This document shows, in pieces, positions 29,514 to 38,619 of a stretch of DNA of 56,655 nt. Position 1 is the first letter of the stretch. Each line of letters starts with the position of its first letter. The position numbers and the translations under genes are program-made. This DNA comes from a virus. Location of the stretch: positions 1 through 56,655 of the IMG/VR virus record IMGVR_UViG_3300048033_000146; one strand, written 5' to 3'. A model generated the notes under the pieces. The model was not told the origin of the DNA. It saw only the letters and a list, made by a program, of their open reading frames with translations, and searched no databases.

Positions 29514-32264
29514 ATGGCAGGTTATACACGACAAGACGAAGGTAATATTTCAAACGGTAACATTATTGATGCTACTGATTTGAATGCTGAGTTTGATAAA
29601 CTACAGACAGCTTTTGCTAGCTCAGGAGGCCACACACATGATGGCTCTTCTGATGGTGGTGCTCGTATTGAAGAAGTTGGCCCTAATGGTGAAGTCACAG
29701 TCGGGGCTTCTGCTGTAACACCTAAAGTATCTACGGACGTAGACGTTGGTACTGCTTCTCTTAAGTTTAACAATGCTAACTTTAAAGGTACAGTAAGTGC
29801 GCCTACATTTACTGCTACCACTGGTGCTACTATTCCTAGCCTTACTGTCGGTAGCAGCACAGCCGTAAATTCTGTTGATGAAGACTTAGCAAGTGTATCT
29901 ACTAACCACGACACATTAGCTTCAGCTAAAGCTATTAAGACTTACGTTGATAGTCAAGTTACTGCACAAGACCTAGACATTACTGATGGTACAACTACAG
30001 GCTCTATCGACTTAGACAGCCAGAGTTTAACCTTTACAGGTAGCACAGGTATTAATGCTACTGTGTCTAATCAGACAGTTACAATTTCTACAGATGACAG
30101 TGCAATTGCACACGACAGTCTATCAGGGTTTGTATCAGCAGAACACGTAGACCACTCAGCTGTGTCCATTACAGCAGGTAATGGTCTTACAGGTGGCGGT
30201 ACTATCGAATCTACACGTACTCTAACTGTTGATCCCCACACAGGTATTGCTGTAACAACTGATGGTGTAGCCCTATCCCACTTAGGCTTAGAGTCTCTTA
30301 CTGCTACTAATGCTGATCGTATAGCTTTTTGGGATTATGATGCAGATGCAGAAACAGGTACATTCCAGTGGTTAGAGCTAGGCACAAACCTAGCCATTGA
30401 TGGTACAACACTTAACGCTACTGACACAAACACAACGTACAGCACAGCGACTACTAGTACACTAGGTTTGGTTAAGCTAGGTAATGATACAGAGCAGACT
30501 GTTGCAGCTAACTCTGTAACAGATACAGTAAGTAGAAGCTATGCAGTACAGCTTAATAGTAGTGATCAGATGGTTGTTAACGTCCCTTGGGTCGATACTA
30601 ACACAGACACAACGTACAGCACAGCTACAACTAGTGCTCTTGGGTTAGTCAAGTTAGGTGATGATACAGATCAAACTGTTGCAGCTAATAGCGTAACGTC
30701 TACAGCAAGCCGTACCTATGCGGTTCAGCTTAACAGCAATGATCAGATGGTAGTCAACGTACCTTGGACCGATGCTAATGATAACACTACCTATACAGCA
30801 GGTACTGGTTTAACTTTAGATGGCACAACCTTTAACGCTAACGTAGATGCTACAACACAGACTGTGGCATCAGAAACCGTATCAGCTACAGCAAGCCGTA
30901 CATATGCAGTACAGACAGACAGTAGCGATAACCTAGTAGTAAACGTACCTTGGACATCTCCTAGTACACTATCTTCTACAGGTGCAGTACTTATTACGCC
31001 AACTACTAGTGAAGCTGGTTCTATAAATAGTCCTGAAGTAATTATTAAAAGTGCTGCTACCCCCAGTAATGACACTAGAGCACCAGATTTAGTTTTGTAT
31101 AATACAGATACGGTATTAGGCACACCTTCAACACTAGGGGAATTTCAATTTAGAGGTGATAATGCATCTAGTAATACTACAACTTTTGCTTCTATTGTAG
31201 GGACAGCAATGTGGACAACTGATGCTGATGAAGATGGTAAACTTTCTATCTTTATTAAATCAGATGGCAGTAATTTTAATGTTTTTGAAGCCTTTTCACA
31301 AAACGGAAATGCCTCAACTACTGTGGCAAGTCCAGGAAGTTTATATTTTGAGTCGGGTTCTTCTTCTCCTACATATTATTTTATGCCTCAGTATGCTACA
31401 GATAATAATACTAATGTTGACGTTATTATCAGAAACAGAGATACTGTACCTGTAGATGGTCAGGTATTAGGTACATTACGTTTTCAAGGTGAAGACTCTG
31501 CAAGTAGTGTAATAGACTACGTATCACTAGAAGCATCTATTGTTGATGAAACAGCCGCTACACAAGACGGTAAGTTTAAAATTAATTTGTATAACGGTGG
31601 TTCTGAACGTACTGTATTTGAAGGTAACTATTTAGGTCATACCATTGTTAGTGCAGGTAATGATATATACCTAAAACCTACCAGCGATGACGTATATCTT
31701 CAAGGTGCAAATGGTACTAGTGCTCAGGTAAGATTTGGTCTTTCAGGTTCGTCTACACAAACTCTGGAAGCGTCAGGCGTTCTTACTCTTAGAGCAGGAG
31801 GTAGCTTAAACAGTACGTTTAATGGTCAAGACTTATCTGTTGAAGGTGCTCTATCCAAAGGTTCAGGCTCATTTAAAATTGACCACCCATTACCAGCTAA
31901 GACAGAGACACATCACTTAGTTCACTCCTTCATTGAAGGACCACAGGCTGACCTTATCTATCGTGGACGTGCAGAGCTAGTAGATGGTACAGCTACAGTA
32001 AACATCGACACTGCAGCAGGTATGACTGAGGGTACGTTTGTAGTACTGTGTGGTGACGTACAATGCTTCACATCTAATGAATCAGGCTGGACTGCAGTAA
32101 AAGGTTCTGTGTCAGGTAACACTCTTACCATTACAGCACAGGACAACACATGCACAGACACTATCTCTTGGATGGTTGTAGGTGAACGTAAAGATCAGCA
32201 CATGATTGACACTGATTGGACTGATGGTGAAGGTCACGTCATTGTAGAACCTGCAAAGCAGTAG
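29514..32264 (+). CDS. Second tail fibre, T7-like attachment domain and internal repeats
   Basis: The 916-residue product starts MAGYTRQDEGNISNGNIIDA and has the GGHTHDGSSDGGARI turn common in fibre attachment regions. The shaft includes 177-bp (59-residue) tandem repeats around 30435-30957, with the recurring phrase 'TYSTATTSxLGLVKLG'. The last ~120 residues (PQADLIYRGRAELVDGTATV, then SWMVVGERKDQHM) form a conserved C-terminal cap found in many marine fibres. It probably binds a host receptor. Confidence 0.88.
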   Translation: MAGYTRQDEGNISNGNIIDATDLNAEFDKLQTAFASSGGHTHDGSSDGGARIEEVGPNGEVTVGASAVTPKVSTDVDVGTASLKFNNANFKGTVSAPTFTATTGATIPSLTVGSSTAVNSVDEDLASVSTNHDTLASAKAIKTYVDSQVTAQDLDITDGTTTGSIDLDSQSLTFTGSTGINATVSNQTVTISTDDSAIAHDSLSGFVSAEHVDHSAVSITAGNGLTGGGTIESTRTLTVDPHTGIAVTTDGVALSHLGLESLTATNADRIAFWDYDADAETGTFQWLELGTNLAIDGTTLNATDTNTTYSTATTSTLGLVKLGNDTEQTVAANSVTDTVSRSYAVQLNSSDQMVVNVPWVDTNTDTTYSTATTSALGLVKLGDDTDQTVAANSVTSTASRTYAVQLNSNDQMVVNVPWTDANDNTTYTAGTGLTLDGTTFNANVDATTQTVASETVSATASRTYAVQTDSSDNLVVNVPWTSPSTLSSTGAVLITPTTSEAGSINSPEVIIKSAATPSNDTRAPDLVLYNTDTVLGTPSTLGEFQFRGDNASSNTTTFASIVGTAMWTTDADEDGKLSIFIKSDGSNFNVFEAFSQNGNASTTVASPGSLYFESGSSSPTYYFMPQYATDNNTNVDVIIRNRDTVPVDGQVLGTLRFQGEDSASSVIDYVSLEASIVDETAATQDGKFKINLYNGGSERTVFEGNYLGHTIVSAGNDIYLKPTSDDVYLQGANGTSAQVRFGLSGSSTQTLEASGVLTLRAGGSLNSTFNGQDLSVEGALSKGSGSFKIDHPLPAKTETHHLVHSFIEGPQADLIYRGRAELVDGTATVNIDTAAGMTEGTFVVLCGDVQCFTSNESGWTAVKGSVSGNTLTITAQDNTCTDTISWMVVGERKDQHMIDTDWTDGEGHVIVEPAKQ
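30435..30957 (+). repeat. 177-bp tandem repeat in fibre gene (about 2.6 copies)
   Basis: Unit 1 starts at 30435 and unit 2 at 30612. A third, partial and more diverged unit reaches about 30957. The encoded 59-residue units share the phrases 'STATTS.LGLVKLG', 'QTVAANSV' and 'SRTYAVQLNS', and end in 'VNVPW'. The units differ mainly at third codon positions, so selection has kept the protein repeat. Confidence 0.75.
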
Positions 32265-32273
32265 GGCTAAAGT

Positions 32274-32528
32274 ATGTCTATTAACTTGACACCAGAAGAG
32301 CTAGAAGCTATGCTTGACCGTGCAGCAAGACGTGGTGCTAGTGAGGCACTAAAGTCTTTGGGCCTACAAGATGAAGACGCACACAAAGACTTACACGAGA
32401 TGCGTACTCTACTTGAAGCATACCGTGATACAAAGAAGAGCATTTGGTCAACAGTAGTAAGAATAACGACAGTAGCATTGCTATCATTTATAGCAGCATC
32501 TGTTTGGATGCAAATAGGGAATAAATAA
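32274..32528 (+). CDS. DUF6127-type small membrane protein
   Basis: The 84-residue product reads LEAMLDRAARRGASEALKSL, then DEDAHKDLHEMRTLLEAYRD. One membrane segment follows (IWSTVVRITTVALLSFIAASVW). This is the DUF6127 pattern known from phages and prophages of Alphaproteobacteria. The single C-terminal membrane helix and the nearby lysis-type genes suggest a holin-accessory or envelope role, which is not demonstrated. Confidence 0.75.
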   Translation: MSINLTPEELEAMLDRAARRGASEALKSLGLQDEDAHKDLHEMRTLLEAYRDTKKSIWSTVVRITTVALLSFIAASVWMQIGNK

Positions 32529-32530
32529 TT

Positions 32531-34555
32531 ATGGCTAAACGATTTGCAGGGTTCACCCCAGAACAGATGGGCAAGATTGTACCTGAAATGCAAGGTATGC
32601 AAGGTGATGAACAAGCTAAGTTCTTAGCTGCCAACCCTGCTGCTGCAGCGCGTGTAGGTAAAATGGCAGAAGCTGCTCAGAAGCGTATTGGTATGGCTGC
32701 AGGTGGTATGATTAAAACTAAAGGCTATGCCTCTGGTGGTCAGGCTACCCTAGACGCAGCACAACAGAAATATGCCGATGCTCAGAATGCTTTTACAGCA
32801 GCGCAACAAAACTTAGCAGCCAACCCAGAAGACCAAACTCTTGTAGACGCTGTAGCTAAAGCACAGGCTGCTATTACATCTGCCTCATCAGAGGTGCAGA
32901 ACGCTACTGCAGCACTTACAGCTACAGATACTAAATCACTGGAAGAAATGCAAGCTAGTGCTACAAGCGATCCTACAAGTATGGTTACTAAAGGCACTGC
33001 AACCAAAGTGAGTGATGAAGATAAGGCTGAAGGTACTCTTACTGAAGGTACTGGTCAAGCTGATGCTGCTCCTACTGCTACGTCTACTACTGCTGACGCT
33101 GCTTCAGATGCTGCGGCACCTACAGTAATACCTGCTACTACAACTACTGCTGCTACTGCTGAACAAGGCGTACAGAAAGTGATGGATGAAACACAGGCTG
33201 CAAAAGGTGAGGTGAGCGAAGAGGCACAAGTTGAAGCTGCACAGGGCGATCCGAAAAAACTATCCCAGCTAGAACTAGAAGCTGCACAAGGTAAAGCTGC
33301 TAAAGTAGAAGATGCACCAACGCGCACTCTTACCAAAGCTGAATTGATTTCTGGTTCTACTGTAGACCAGGCTGCAGTACAGCAAATCTATGGCACAGAG
33401 AAGTTAGAAGCTGCTACTGTATCAGGTGAGATGGACCGCTTGATGCAGGACTTTGAAAGTGGCAAGACACCTGCATGGGCTGCAGGGGCTATGAGGGCTG
33501 CTACAGCTAAGATGGCTGCGCGTGGCTTGTCTGCATCATCTATGGCAGGTATGGCTGTTGTACAAGCCGCTATGGAGTCTGCACTACCTATTGCACAGAT
33601 GGATGCAGCCAACAAACAGCAGGTAGCATTAGAGTCTGCACGTCAACGTGCTAACTTCCTTAACATGGAATTTACACAAGATTTCCAAGCTAAAGTTCAG
33701 AACGCTGCTAAGATTAGCGAAATAGCTAACATGAACTTTACTGCAGATCAGCAGGTAGCTCTTGAGAATGCTAAGATGGCACAGACCATGAACTTAGCAA
33801 ACCTGTCTAACCGTCAAGCTAAAGTAATGGCAGATGCTGCTACTATGGCTCAGATGGATTTGACTAACTTGAATAACCGTCAGCAAGCCCAAGTACAAAA
33901 CGCTAAAGCATTCTTGCAGATGGACATGGCTAACCTCAATAATGAGCAACAGACTGCTATCTTCAAAGCACAACAGATGACTAGCACATTACTGTCTGAT
34001 GCTGCTGCGGAGAATGCGTCACGTCAGTTTAATGCTTCATCAGAAAACCAAACTAATCAGTTCTTTGCTAACCTATCAAGCCAAGTAGAGCGTTTCAACA
34101 CAGAGCAAGGCAATCAGATGTCTCGCTTTAACGCGGGTGAAGCAAACGCTATCTCACAGTTTAATGCTACACAGAAAGCAGCACGTGAGCAGTTTAACGC
34201 CAATAACCAACTTGTAATCGCACAAGCTAACGCACAATGGTTCCAGTCTATCACTACAGCAGAGACTGCAGCACAGAACCAGATGAACCGTGATGCTGCT
34301 ATTCAAGCGAGTAAGATGACAGAAACAGCTTACAACTCTGCCGTACAGATGGAACGTGATACAATCAGCTACGCATTTAGAGCAGGTGAATCGTCGGCAG
34401 AACGTGACCTAGAGATTGTGCTACAGGGTATGCGTAACGCCATGACAGAAGCAGAGATACAGGCGCAGGTAGACACAGCAAAAGGTAAAGGCTGGGGTAG
34501 TATCGCTAATACTGTTGTAGAACTTGGTTTGAAAAAAATATTTAGTCTTGGTTAA
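32531..34555 (+). CDS. Large internal virion protein, coiled-coil and Gln/Asn-rich
   Basis: The 674-residue product starts MAKRFAGFTPEQMGKIVPEM and has an early GMAAGGMIKTKGYASGGQ motif shared with two other proteins here. An Ala/Thr-rich flexible region follows (about 70-290). From about residue 300 on it is one long helix with repeats such as 'NLNNRQQAQVQNAKAFLQMD' and 'SQFNATQ..ARE.FN'. Such long Ala/Gln helices are usual in proteins ejected through short tails. It likely forms part of the inner core or ejectosome. Confidence 0.75.
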   Translation: MAKRFAGFTPEQMGKIVPEMQGMQGDEQAKFLAANPAAAARVGKMAEAAQKRIGMAAGGMIKTKGYASGGQATLDAAQQKYADAQNAFTAAQQNLAANPEDQTLVDAVAKAQAAITSASSEVQNATAALTATDTKSLEEMQASATSDPTSMVTKGTATKVSDEDKAEGTLTEGTGQADAAPTATSTTADAASDAAAPTVIPATTTTAATAEQGVQKVMDETQAAKGEVSEEAQVEAAQGDPKKLSQLELEAAQGKAAKVEDAPTRTLTKAELISGSTVDQAAVQQIYGTEKLEAATVSGEMDRLMQDFESGKTPAWAAGAMRAATAKMAARGLSASSMAGMAVVQAAMESALPIAQMDAANKQQVALESARQRANFLNMEFTQDFQAKVQNAAKISEIANMNFTADQQVALENAKMAQTMNLANLSNRQAKVMADAATMAQMDLTNLNNRQQAQVQNAKAFLQMDMANLNNEQQTAIFKAQQMTSTLLSDAAAENASRQFNASSENQTNQFFANLSSQVERFNTEQGNQMSRFNAGEANAISQFNATQKAAREQFNANNQLVIAQANAQWFQSITTAETAAQNQMNRDAAIQASKMTETAYNSAVQMERDTISYAFRAGESSAERDLEIVLQGMRNAMTEAEIQAQVDTAKGKGWGSIANTVVELGLKKIFSLG

Positions 34556-34571
34556 GATAGGAATAATTGTA

Positions 34572-35795
34572 ATGGCTGGAATGTTTGGCTCACAATATAA
34601 TAATACAAAGGTCATGATTGATGACCTGTCTAATTTATCTCAGATGAACACAGCAGTAAAAGCTGATAGTGAAGGTGTCATGAAACCACCGAAAGGTGAA
34701 GAGATGGACGCTGGTTCATGGTGGGCTTGGCTGAGTGGTTACACACGTCAGAAGACACAAGAGAACGTTGCACGTGTCCAAGAAGAATTAACTTCTATGG
34801 GTGTAGATACTACTGGCCTATCACCTGAGTATCAGCAGAGTATGCTAGAAGGTATTGCACAAGCTAAAGCATATCGTGACAAATTTGATATTACTCAATC
34901 CCTAAAGGATAAACCTGTATTACTAGAAGAGCAGGGTGCATTCCCACAGACATCTATAGATCAGCCTGTAGGTGTTACTGAGGAAGCATTAGGTGCAGGT
35001 ACTGTTGATATTTCACCACGTGCAGAAGAAGGTGAACCACGTGTTATGGGTAGACCTGCGGAGCCAGACCCTGATTCAGTAGATACATCCAAGCCAGAGG
35101 CTGGTGGTATCATGGCTAAACCAAGCACTACGGTAAAGAAGAACAGCTTACTAGAGTTTATTGCTTCTGGCGAGGGTGGTTATGATTCAGCAAACAGAGG
35201 GACAATAAAACAAGGTACAACAGATAAAATTGTAGGCTCTCAGATGGTGGCATCACGTGGTGGTAGAAAGATTAGTGAGCTAACAGTAGATGAAATCTTA
35301 AAGTACCAAGCTATAAAAGACCCTAATAATAAAGATAGACTTTTTGCTGTAGGTAAGTACCAGACGGATAACAGAACCTTCCCTATGGCTGTTGAAGCTT
35401 TAGGTTTATCGGGCGATACTGTTTTTTCACCAGAGGTACAGGAGCAGGTAGGTTTATATCTTGTTTCTGAAAAACCGGGGCGTAAAAGATTAAGTAAATA
35501 CTTAAAAGGTATAGGTGATGTAAGCGCAGATAGAGCTATGTTAGATTTAGCTATGGAGTTTGCATCTATACCTGTTCCTTTTGCGATAAAAAAAGGCTCT
35601 TATGCTAATGGCAAATGGCCTAAAGTAGACTTAAAAGCAGGTGATTCTTTTTATGCATCTGGCGGTAAGGGTGGAAACAAGGCTCAACATACAGTAGAGG
35701 AAACGCTAAAAGTATTAGAGGAAAACAAAGGTAGTGTACCTTCAGGTAATACTAAAGGTGTTTCCCCTCGTCCTAGACTGAGAGATGACGAATAA
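34572..35795 (+). CDS. Virion lysozyme-like muramidase
   Basis: The 407-residue product starts MAGMFGSQYNN, preceded by TAGGA; the frame opens at 34548. After a helical N-terminal 180 residues comes a glycoside hydrolase-like domain: LLEFIASGEGGYDSANRG with likely catalytic Glu201, then DPNNKDRLFAVGKYQTDNRTFP, VQEQVGLYLVSEKPG and MEFASIPVPFA. This order follows lysozyme-like peptidoglycan hydrolases in phages of marine bacteria. It may cut cell wall during entry, at exit, or both; the next gene is holin-like. Confidence 0.85.
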   Translation: MAGMFGSQYNNTKVMIDDLSNLSQMNTAVKADSEGVMKPPKGEEMDAGSWWAWLSGYTRQKTQENVARVQEELTSMGVDTTGLSPEYQQSMLEGIAQAKAYRDKFDITQSLKDKPVLLEEQGAFPQTSIDQPVGVTEEALGAGTVDISPRAEEGEPRVMGRPAEPDPDSVDTSKPEAGGIMAKPSTTVKKNSLLEFIASGEGGYDSANRGTIKQGTTDKIVGSQMVASRGGRKISELTVDEILKYQAIKDPNNKDRLFAVGKYQTDNRTFPMAVEALGLSGDTVFSPEVQEQVGLYLVSEKPGRKRLSKYLKGIGDVSADRAMLDLAMEFASIPVPFAIKKGSYANGKWPKVDLKAGDSFYASGGKGGNKAQHTVEETLKVLEENKGSVPSGNTKGVSPRPRLRDDE

Positions 35796-36241
35796 TGTTA
35801 GGTTTACCACTAGAACTAATCACAATGCTAGGATCTACCGTATTAGGTGGAGTCATGAGCATATGGGGCCAGAGTATAAAGGCCAGACAAGCAGAGCAGA
35901 AGATGCTTATGGAACGTGCTAACGCTAACGCAGGGTTTGTACAACAAGCACGTGAAGCAGGTAAGAACGATAAACATTTCGCTTGGACGCGAAGACTTAT
36001 TGCATTGTCTGCTGTATTTGCTATAATTGTTTTACCAAAGCTAGTCGCAGTATTCTACCCAGAAGTAGGTGTATATGTAGGCTACACAGAAATCCAAACA
36101 GGTTTCTTTGACTTTATCTTTGGGCCGGGTGAAGAAGTAGTTAAGTGGAAGTATGCACAAGGCTTCGTTATCACCCCACTAGACACGCACATTGTATCAG
36201 CCATTGTTGGTTTGTACTTTGGTGCAGGATTTACTAAATAG
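35795..36241 (+). CDS. Holin-like membrane protein
   Basis: The 148-residue product has an N-terminal hydrophobic stretch (ITMLGSTVLGGVMSIW), a charged middle (KARQAEQKMLMERANANAGF), a second membrane segment after FAWTRRLIALSAVFAIIVLP and a third near the end (HIVSAIVGLYFGAGF). This three-helix layout with 'w.RR..al' resembles the GTA/phage 3-TM holin family. It overlaps the muramidase stop by one base, so the pair may work as a lysis cassette. Confidence 0.7.
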   Translation: MLGLPLELITMLGSTVLGGVMSIWGQSIKARQAEQKMLMERANANAGFVQQAREAGKNDKHFAWTRRLIALSAVFAIIVLPKLVAVFYPEVGVYVGYTEIQTGFFDFIFGPGEEVVKWKYAQGFVITPLDTHIVSAIVGLYFGAGFTK

Positions 36242-36250
36242 GATATTGCT

Positions 36251-36808
36251 ATGGCAGATTTATTTAATGCGCCCATACCCGGCGAATCTCTTACATCAGA
36301 ACCCGGAAACTATCCTTGGGAACAGCCACCTCTACATGCCGATCCTATGGATGCTTTAGAGTGGCATATGGAACAGCTTACTGATGAAAAAGTTACAGAC
36401 AATGTAATTGATATGATGGATGTAGGTGTCCCTGTTGAGATCGTTGCTGATACCATGCTAACCTCTGCTATCATGAATGGTATTCACTCTGTGGACGTAA
36501 AGATGCTATTGAAGCCTGTTTTACACATGCAGGTAAAAGCTCTAGGTGATGTAGCTGGTATTGATTACAAAGAGTTCATGTCTGACTATGATGACAAAGA
36601 TGAGATCGCTCGTTTGAAACGCCAGAAACGTATTGCTGCAAAGCTGGGTGTACAGTCTAAACTGAATAGCACACCTAAAGATAAAGGTGACATGCTCGAA
36701 GCTGAAGTAGCAGAGATGATGACGCAAGAGCCACAAGAAGAAGAGATGGCACCAGAAGCAGAAACAATGGCACCTGAACAAGGTATTATGGCGAAGGAGC
36801 AAATGTAA
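36251..36808 (+). CDS. Conserved marine phage virion-associated protein
   Basis: The 185-residue product starts MADLFNAPIPGESLTSEPGN then YPWEQPPLHADPMDALEWH, a sequence widely seen in marine phages including cyanophages. The middle is helical (VPVEIVADTMLTSAIMNGIH). The tail is a Glu/Met-rich repeat (EEEMAPEAETMAPEQGIM). It lies among internal virion genes and shares one base with the next start. No enzymatic motif is visible. Confidence 0.75.
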   Translation: MADLFNAPIPGESLTSEPGNYPWEQPPLHADPMDALEWHMEQLTDEKVTDNVIDMMDVGVPVEIVADTMLTSAIMNGIHSVDVKMLLKPVLHMQVKALGDVAGIDYKEFMSDYDDKDEIARLKRQKRIAAKLGVQSKLNSTPKDKGDMLEAEVAEMMTQEPQEEEMAPEAETMAPEQGIMAKEQM

Positions 36809-38619
36809 TGGCTATTTCAGGAGCATTCGGCGCAGGGTTTGTTCAAGGCTTTGGCGAGAGCATGAAGAAGAATGCTGAAACTCGTGCAGAGAGACAGCAA
36901 CGCTACGTAGATAGCATGATGGAGAATGCTAGACGCATGGCTCCAAAGTATGCACAAGACCAAGCAACAGCTACAGCTACTATTGGTTTGATGAATGAGT
37001 TTGAAACTCGTTATGGCATACCTAATGAAGAGTTTATCGCTTTAGCTCAGACACACGATATTAATAAAGTGTATGAAAATATTCAGATCGCTGAACAAGG
37101 TTTACGTGATGGGCAAAAGCTTGACGTAAAAAGTCAAATCCTTGGTGCGCTAAAGATACCAGAGGGTGCTAAACTACCTGATGGCATGACTGCAGAGGAT
37201 GCTGTACGTAGTATGGTTCTAGGTTATTCTCAGAATGTTAGCTCTAAACCAGATGACACCTCAGAGACACATAAAAACATGTCTTGGGGTAAAGCTATCT
37301 CAGATGTACTTGTACTAAACCCACGTGCATCTGCAGAAGAGCAAATCTCTGCTATGCAGGTTGCTGGTGTACCTGTACAAGAAATACTACAGTATCAAGC
37401 TGCACAAGGGGGTACTTACAACCCACTACAGAACGTAACACGTACTGGTGTCATAGACTTTTCTGATGACTATAAAGATTCAGACTTTGAGACATCATCA
37501 CGCTCATTCACACGTACATTCAACAGCATTCTATCAGGTTCAGAAGACCTAGCACTAGCAGGTGCAGATACACTAGAAGAAGCTATGGCTAATATTGGTG
37601 TAAATAGTACAGAAGCCCTAGCTAAATCAACTACAGCAGCAGGTGTGTCTATGGCAGACCTAGAGCTAGACCTAGCCAACAATGGTATGCGTAAAATCAA
37701 CCGTGACCGTGCGCTTGTACGCCTAGCCTCTGAGGTTAACATGGGTTCAGAGATGGTATCTCTTAACGAAGCTGTTGATAGCGGCCTAGCTATGCGCATG
37801 ATTGAAGAGTCTCTAAATAAGAACGGCAAGCTTACACAGGAATACATTGATGCTATTCTCTCTAACCGTGAAGTAGATCAGGTAAAAGCTGATGAAGTAA
37901 CAGCAGCAGCACAAGATACTCCTGCATTCTTATCAGACCCTGCTATACCAACACTAGGTGGCGGTACAGTCGGTGGTCCTGACGTAGGTGACAGACCATC
38001 AATGCCTGTAATGCCAGAGGATGAGGTTGATACAGTAGCAGAGCCAGCAGCAGAACAGCAGAGCTTGATTGACACTATCAAATCCAATGAAGAGTCACAA
38101 AGCTTTATGGATATGATTACACCAAATGGTTTGATCGCAGGTAATGCTGCTACAGTAGCACAACAGCAAGATGACTATGTTGAGCGTACACGTGAAGCTG
38201 CGTCCAAGATTACGTACTCTGCATATCAGCGTATGCTAGAAACTAAAGCAGGACGTGAGCGTTTGAAAGAGATGGGTCTACCTACGCAAAAGTTCCGTAC
38301 TGGTAAAGACCGTGCATTAGCGTTTGGTGTCATGAACCCAGAGCAATACTTTGCACCTGAAGCTGATGCTGTAACTGAAGAAGAACGAGATCCTATGACA
38401 CGTTCAGAATTTACAACATCTGATGATGGGTTAGCACTACTTAACTACTTGATGGATGAAGAAGAGCTTACAGGGGATGCTTCTCTTGAGGATATCAAAG
38501 ACGCTGTGGCTGCATGGTTTGGTGATAACCCAACTGTAAACGTAGGTGCAGAGGTTACAGCAGAAGACGTTGCTAAATCTATGAAACAAACATTAACTCT
38601 GTTGGCACAGGAAGACTAA
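36808..38619 (+). CDS. Internal virion protein, 603 aa
   Basis: The product begins MAISGAFGAGFVQGFGESMK, a Gly-rich amphipathic start common in ejected phage proteins. Long helical regions follow, with an Ala-rich TATATIGLMNEF region, several short repeats and a Pro/Val-rich linker near residues 385-415. It is acidic. It lies between the small virion protein and the 1132-residue internal protein, with one-base overlaps on both sides. It is likely part of the inner core that passes into the host. Confidence 0.75.
   Translation: MAISGAFGAGFVQGFGESMKKNAETRAERQQRYVDSMMENARRMAPKYAQDQATATATIGLMNEFETRYGIPNEEFIALAQTHDINKVYENIQIAEQGLRDGQKLDVKSQILGALKIPEGAKLPDGMTAEDAVRSMVLGYSQNVSSKPDDTSETHKNMSWGKAISDVLVLNPRASAEEQISAMQVAGVPVQEILQYQAAQGGTYNPLQNVTRTGVIDFSDDYKDSDFETSSRSFTRTFNSILSGSEDLALAGADTLEEAMANIGVNSTEALAKSTTAAGVSMADLELDLANNGMRKINRDRALVRLASEVNMGSEMVSLNEAVDSGLAMRMIEESLNKNGKLTQEYIDAILSNREVDQVKADEVTAAAQDTPAFLSDPAIPTLGGGTVGGPDVGDRPSMPVMPEDEVDTVAEPAAEQQSLIDTIKSNEESQSFMDMITPNGLIAGNAATVAQQQDDYVERTREAASKITYSAYQRMLETKAGRERLKEMGLPTQKFRTGKDRALAFGVMNPEQYFAPEADAVTEEERDPMTRSEFTTSDDGLALLNYLMDEEELTGDASLEDIKDAVAAWFGDNPTVNVGAEVTAEDVAKSMKQTLTLLAQED

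Noticed and set aside
29522-29914. 130-residue reverse-strand ORF inside the second fibre
   Set aside because: It is low complexity and antisense to the fibre N-terminus.
30435-30957. CRISPR-like array
   Set aside because: The repeats are long, in frame and coding for a fibre shaft; there are no short repeats with unique spacers anywhere in the window.
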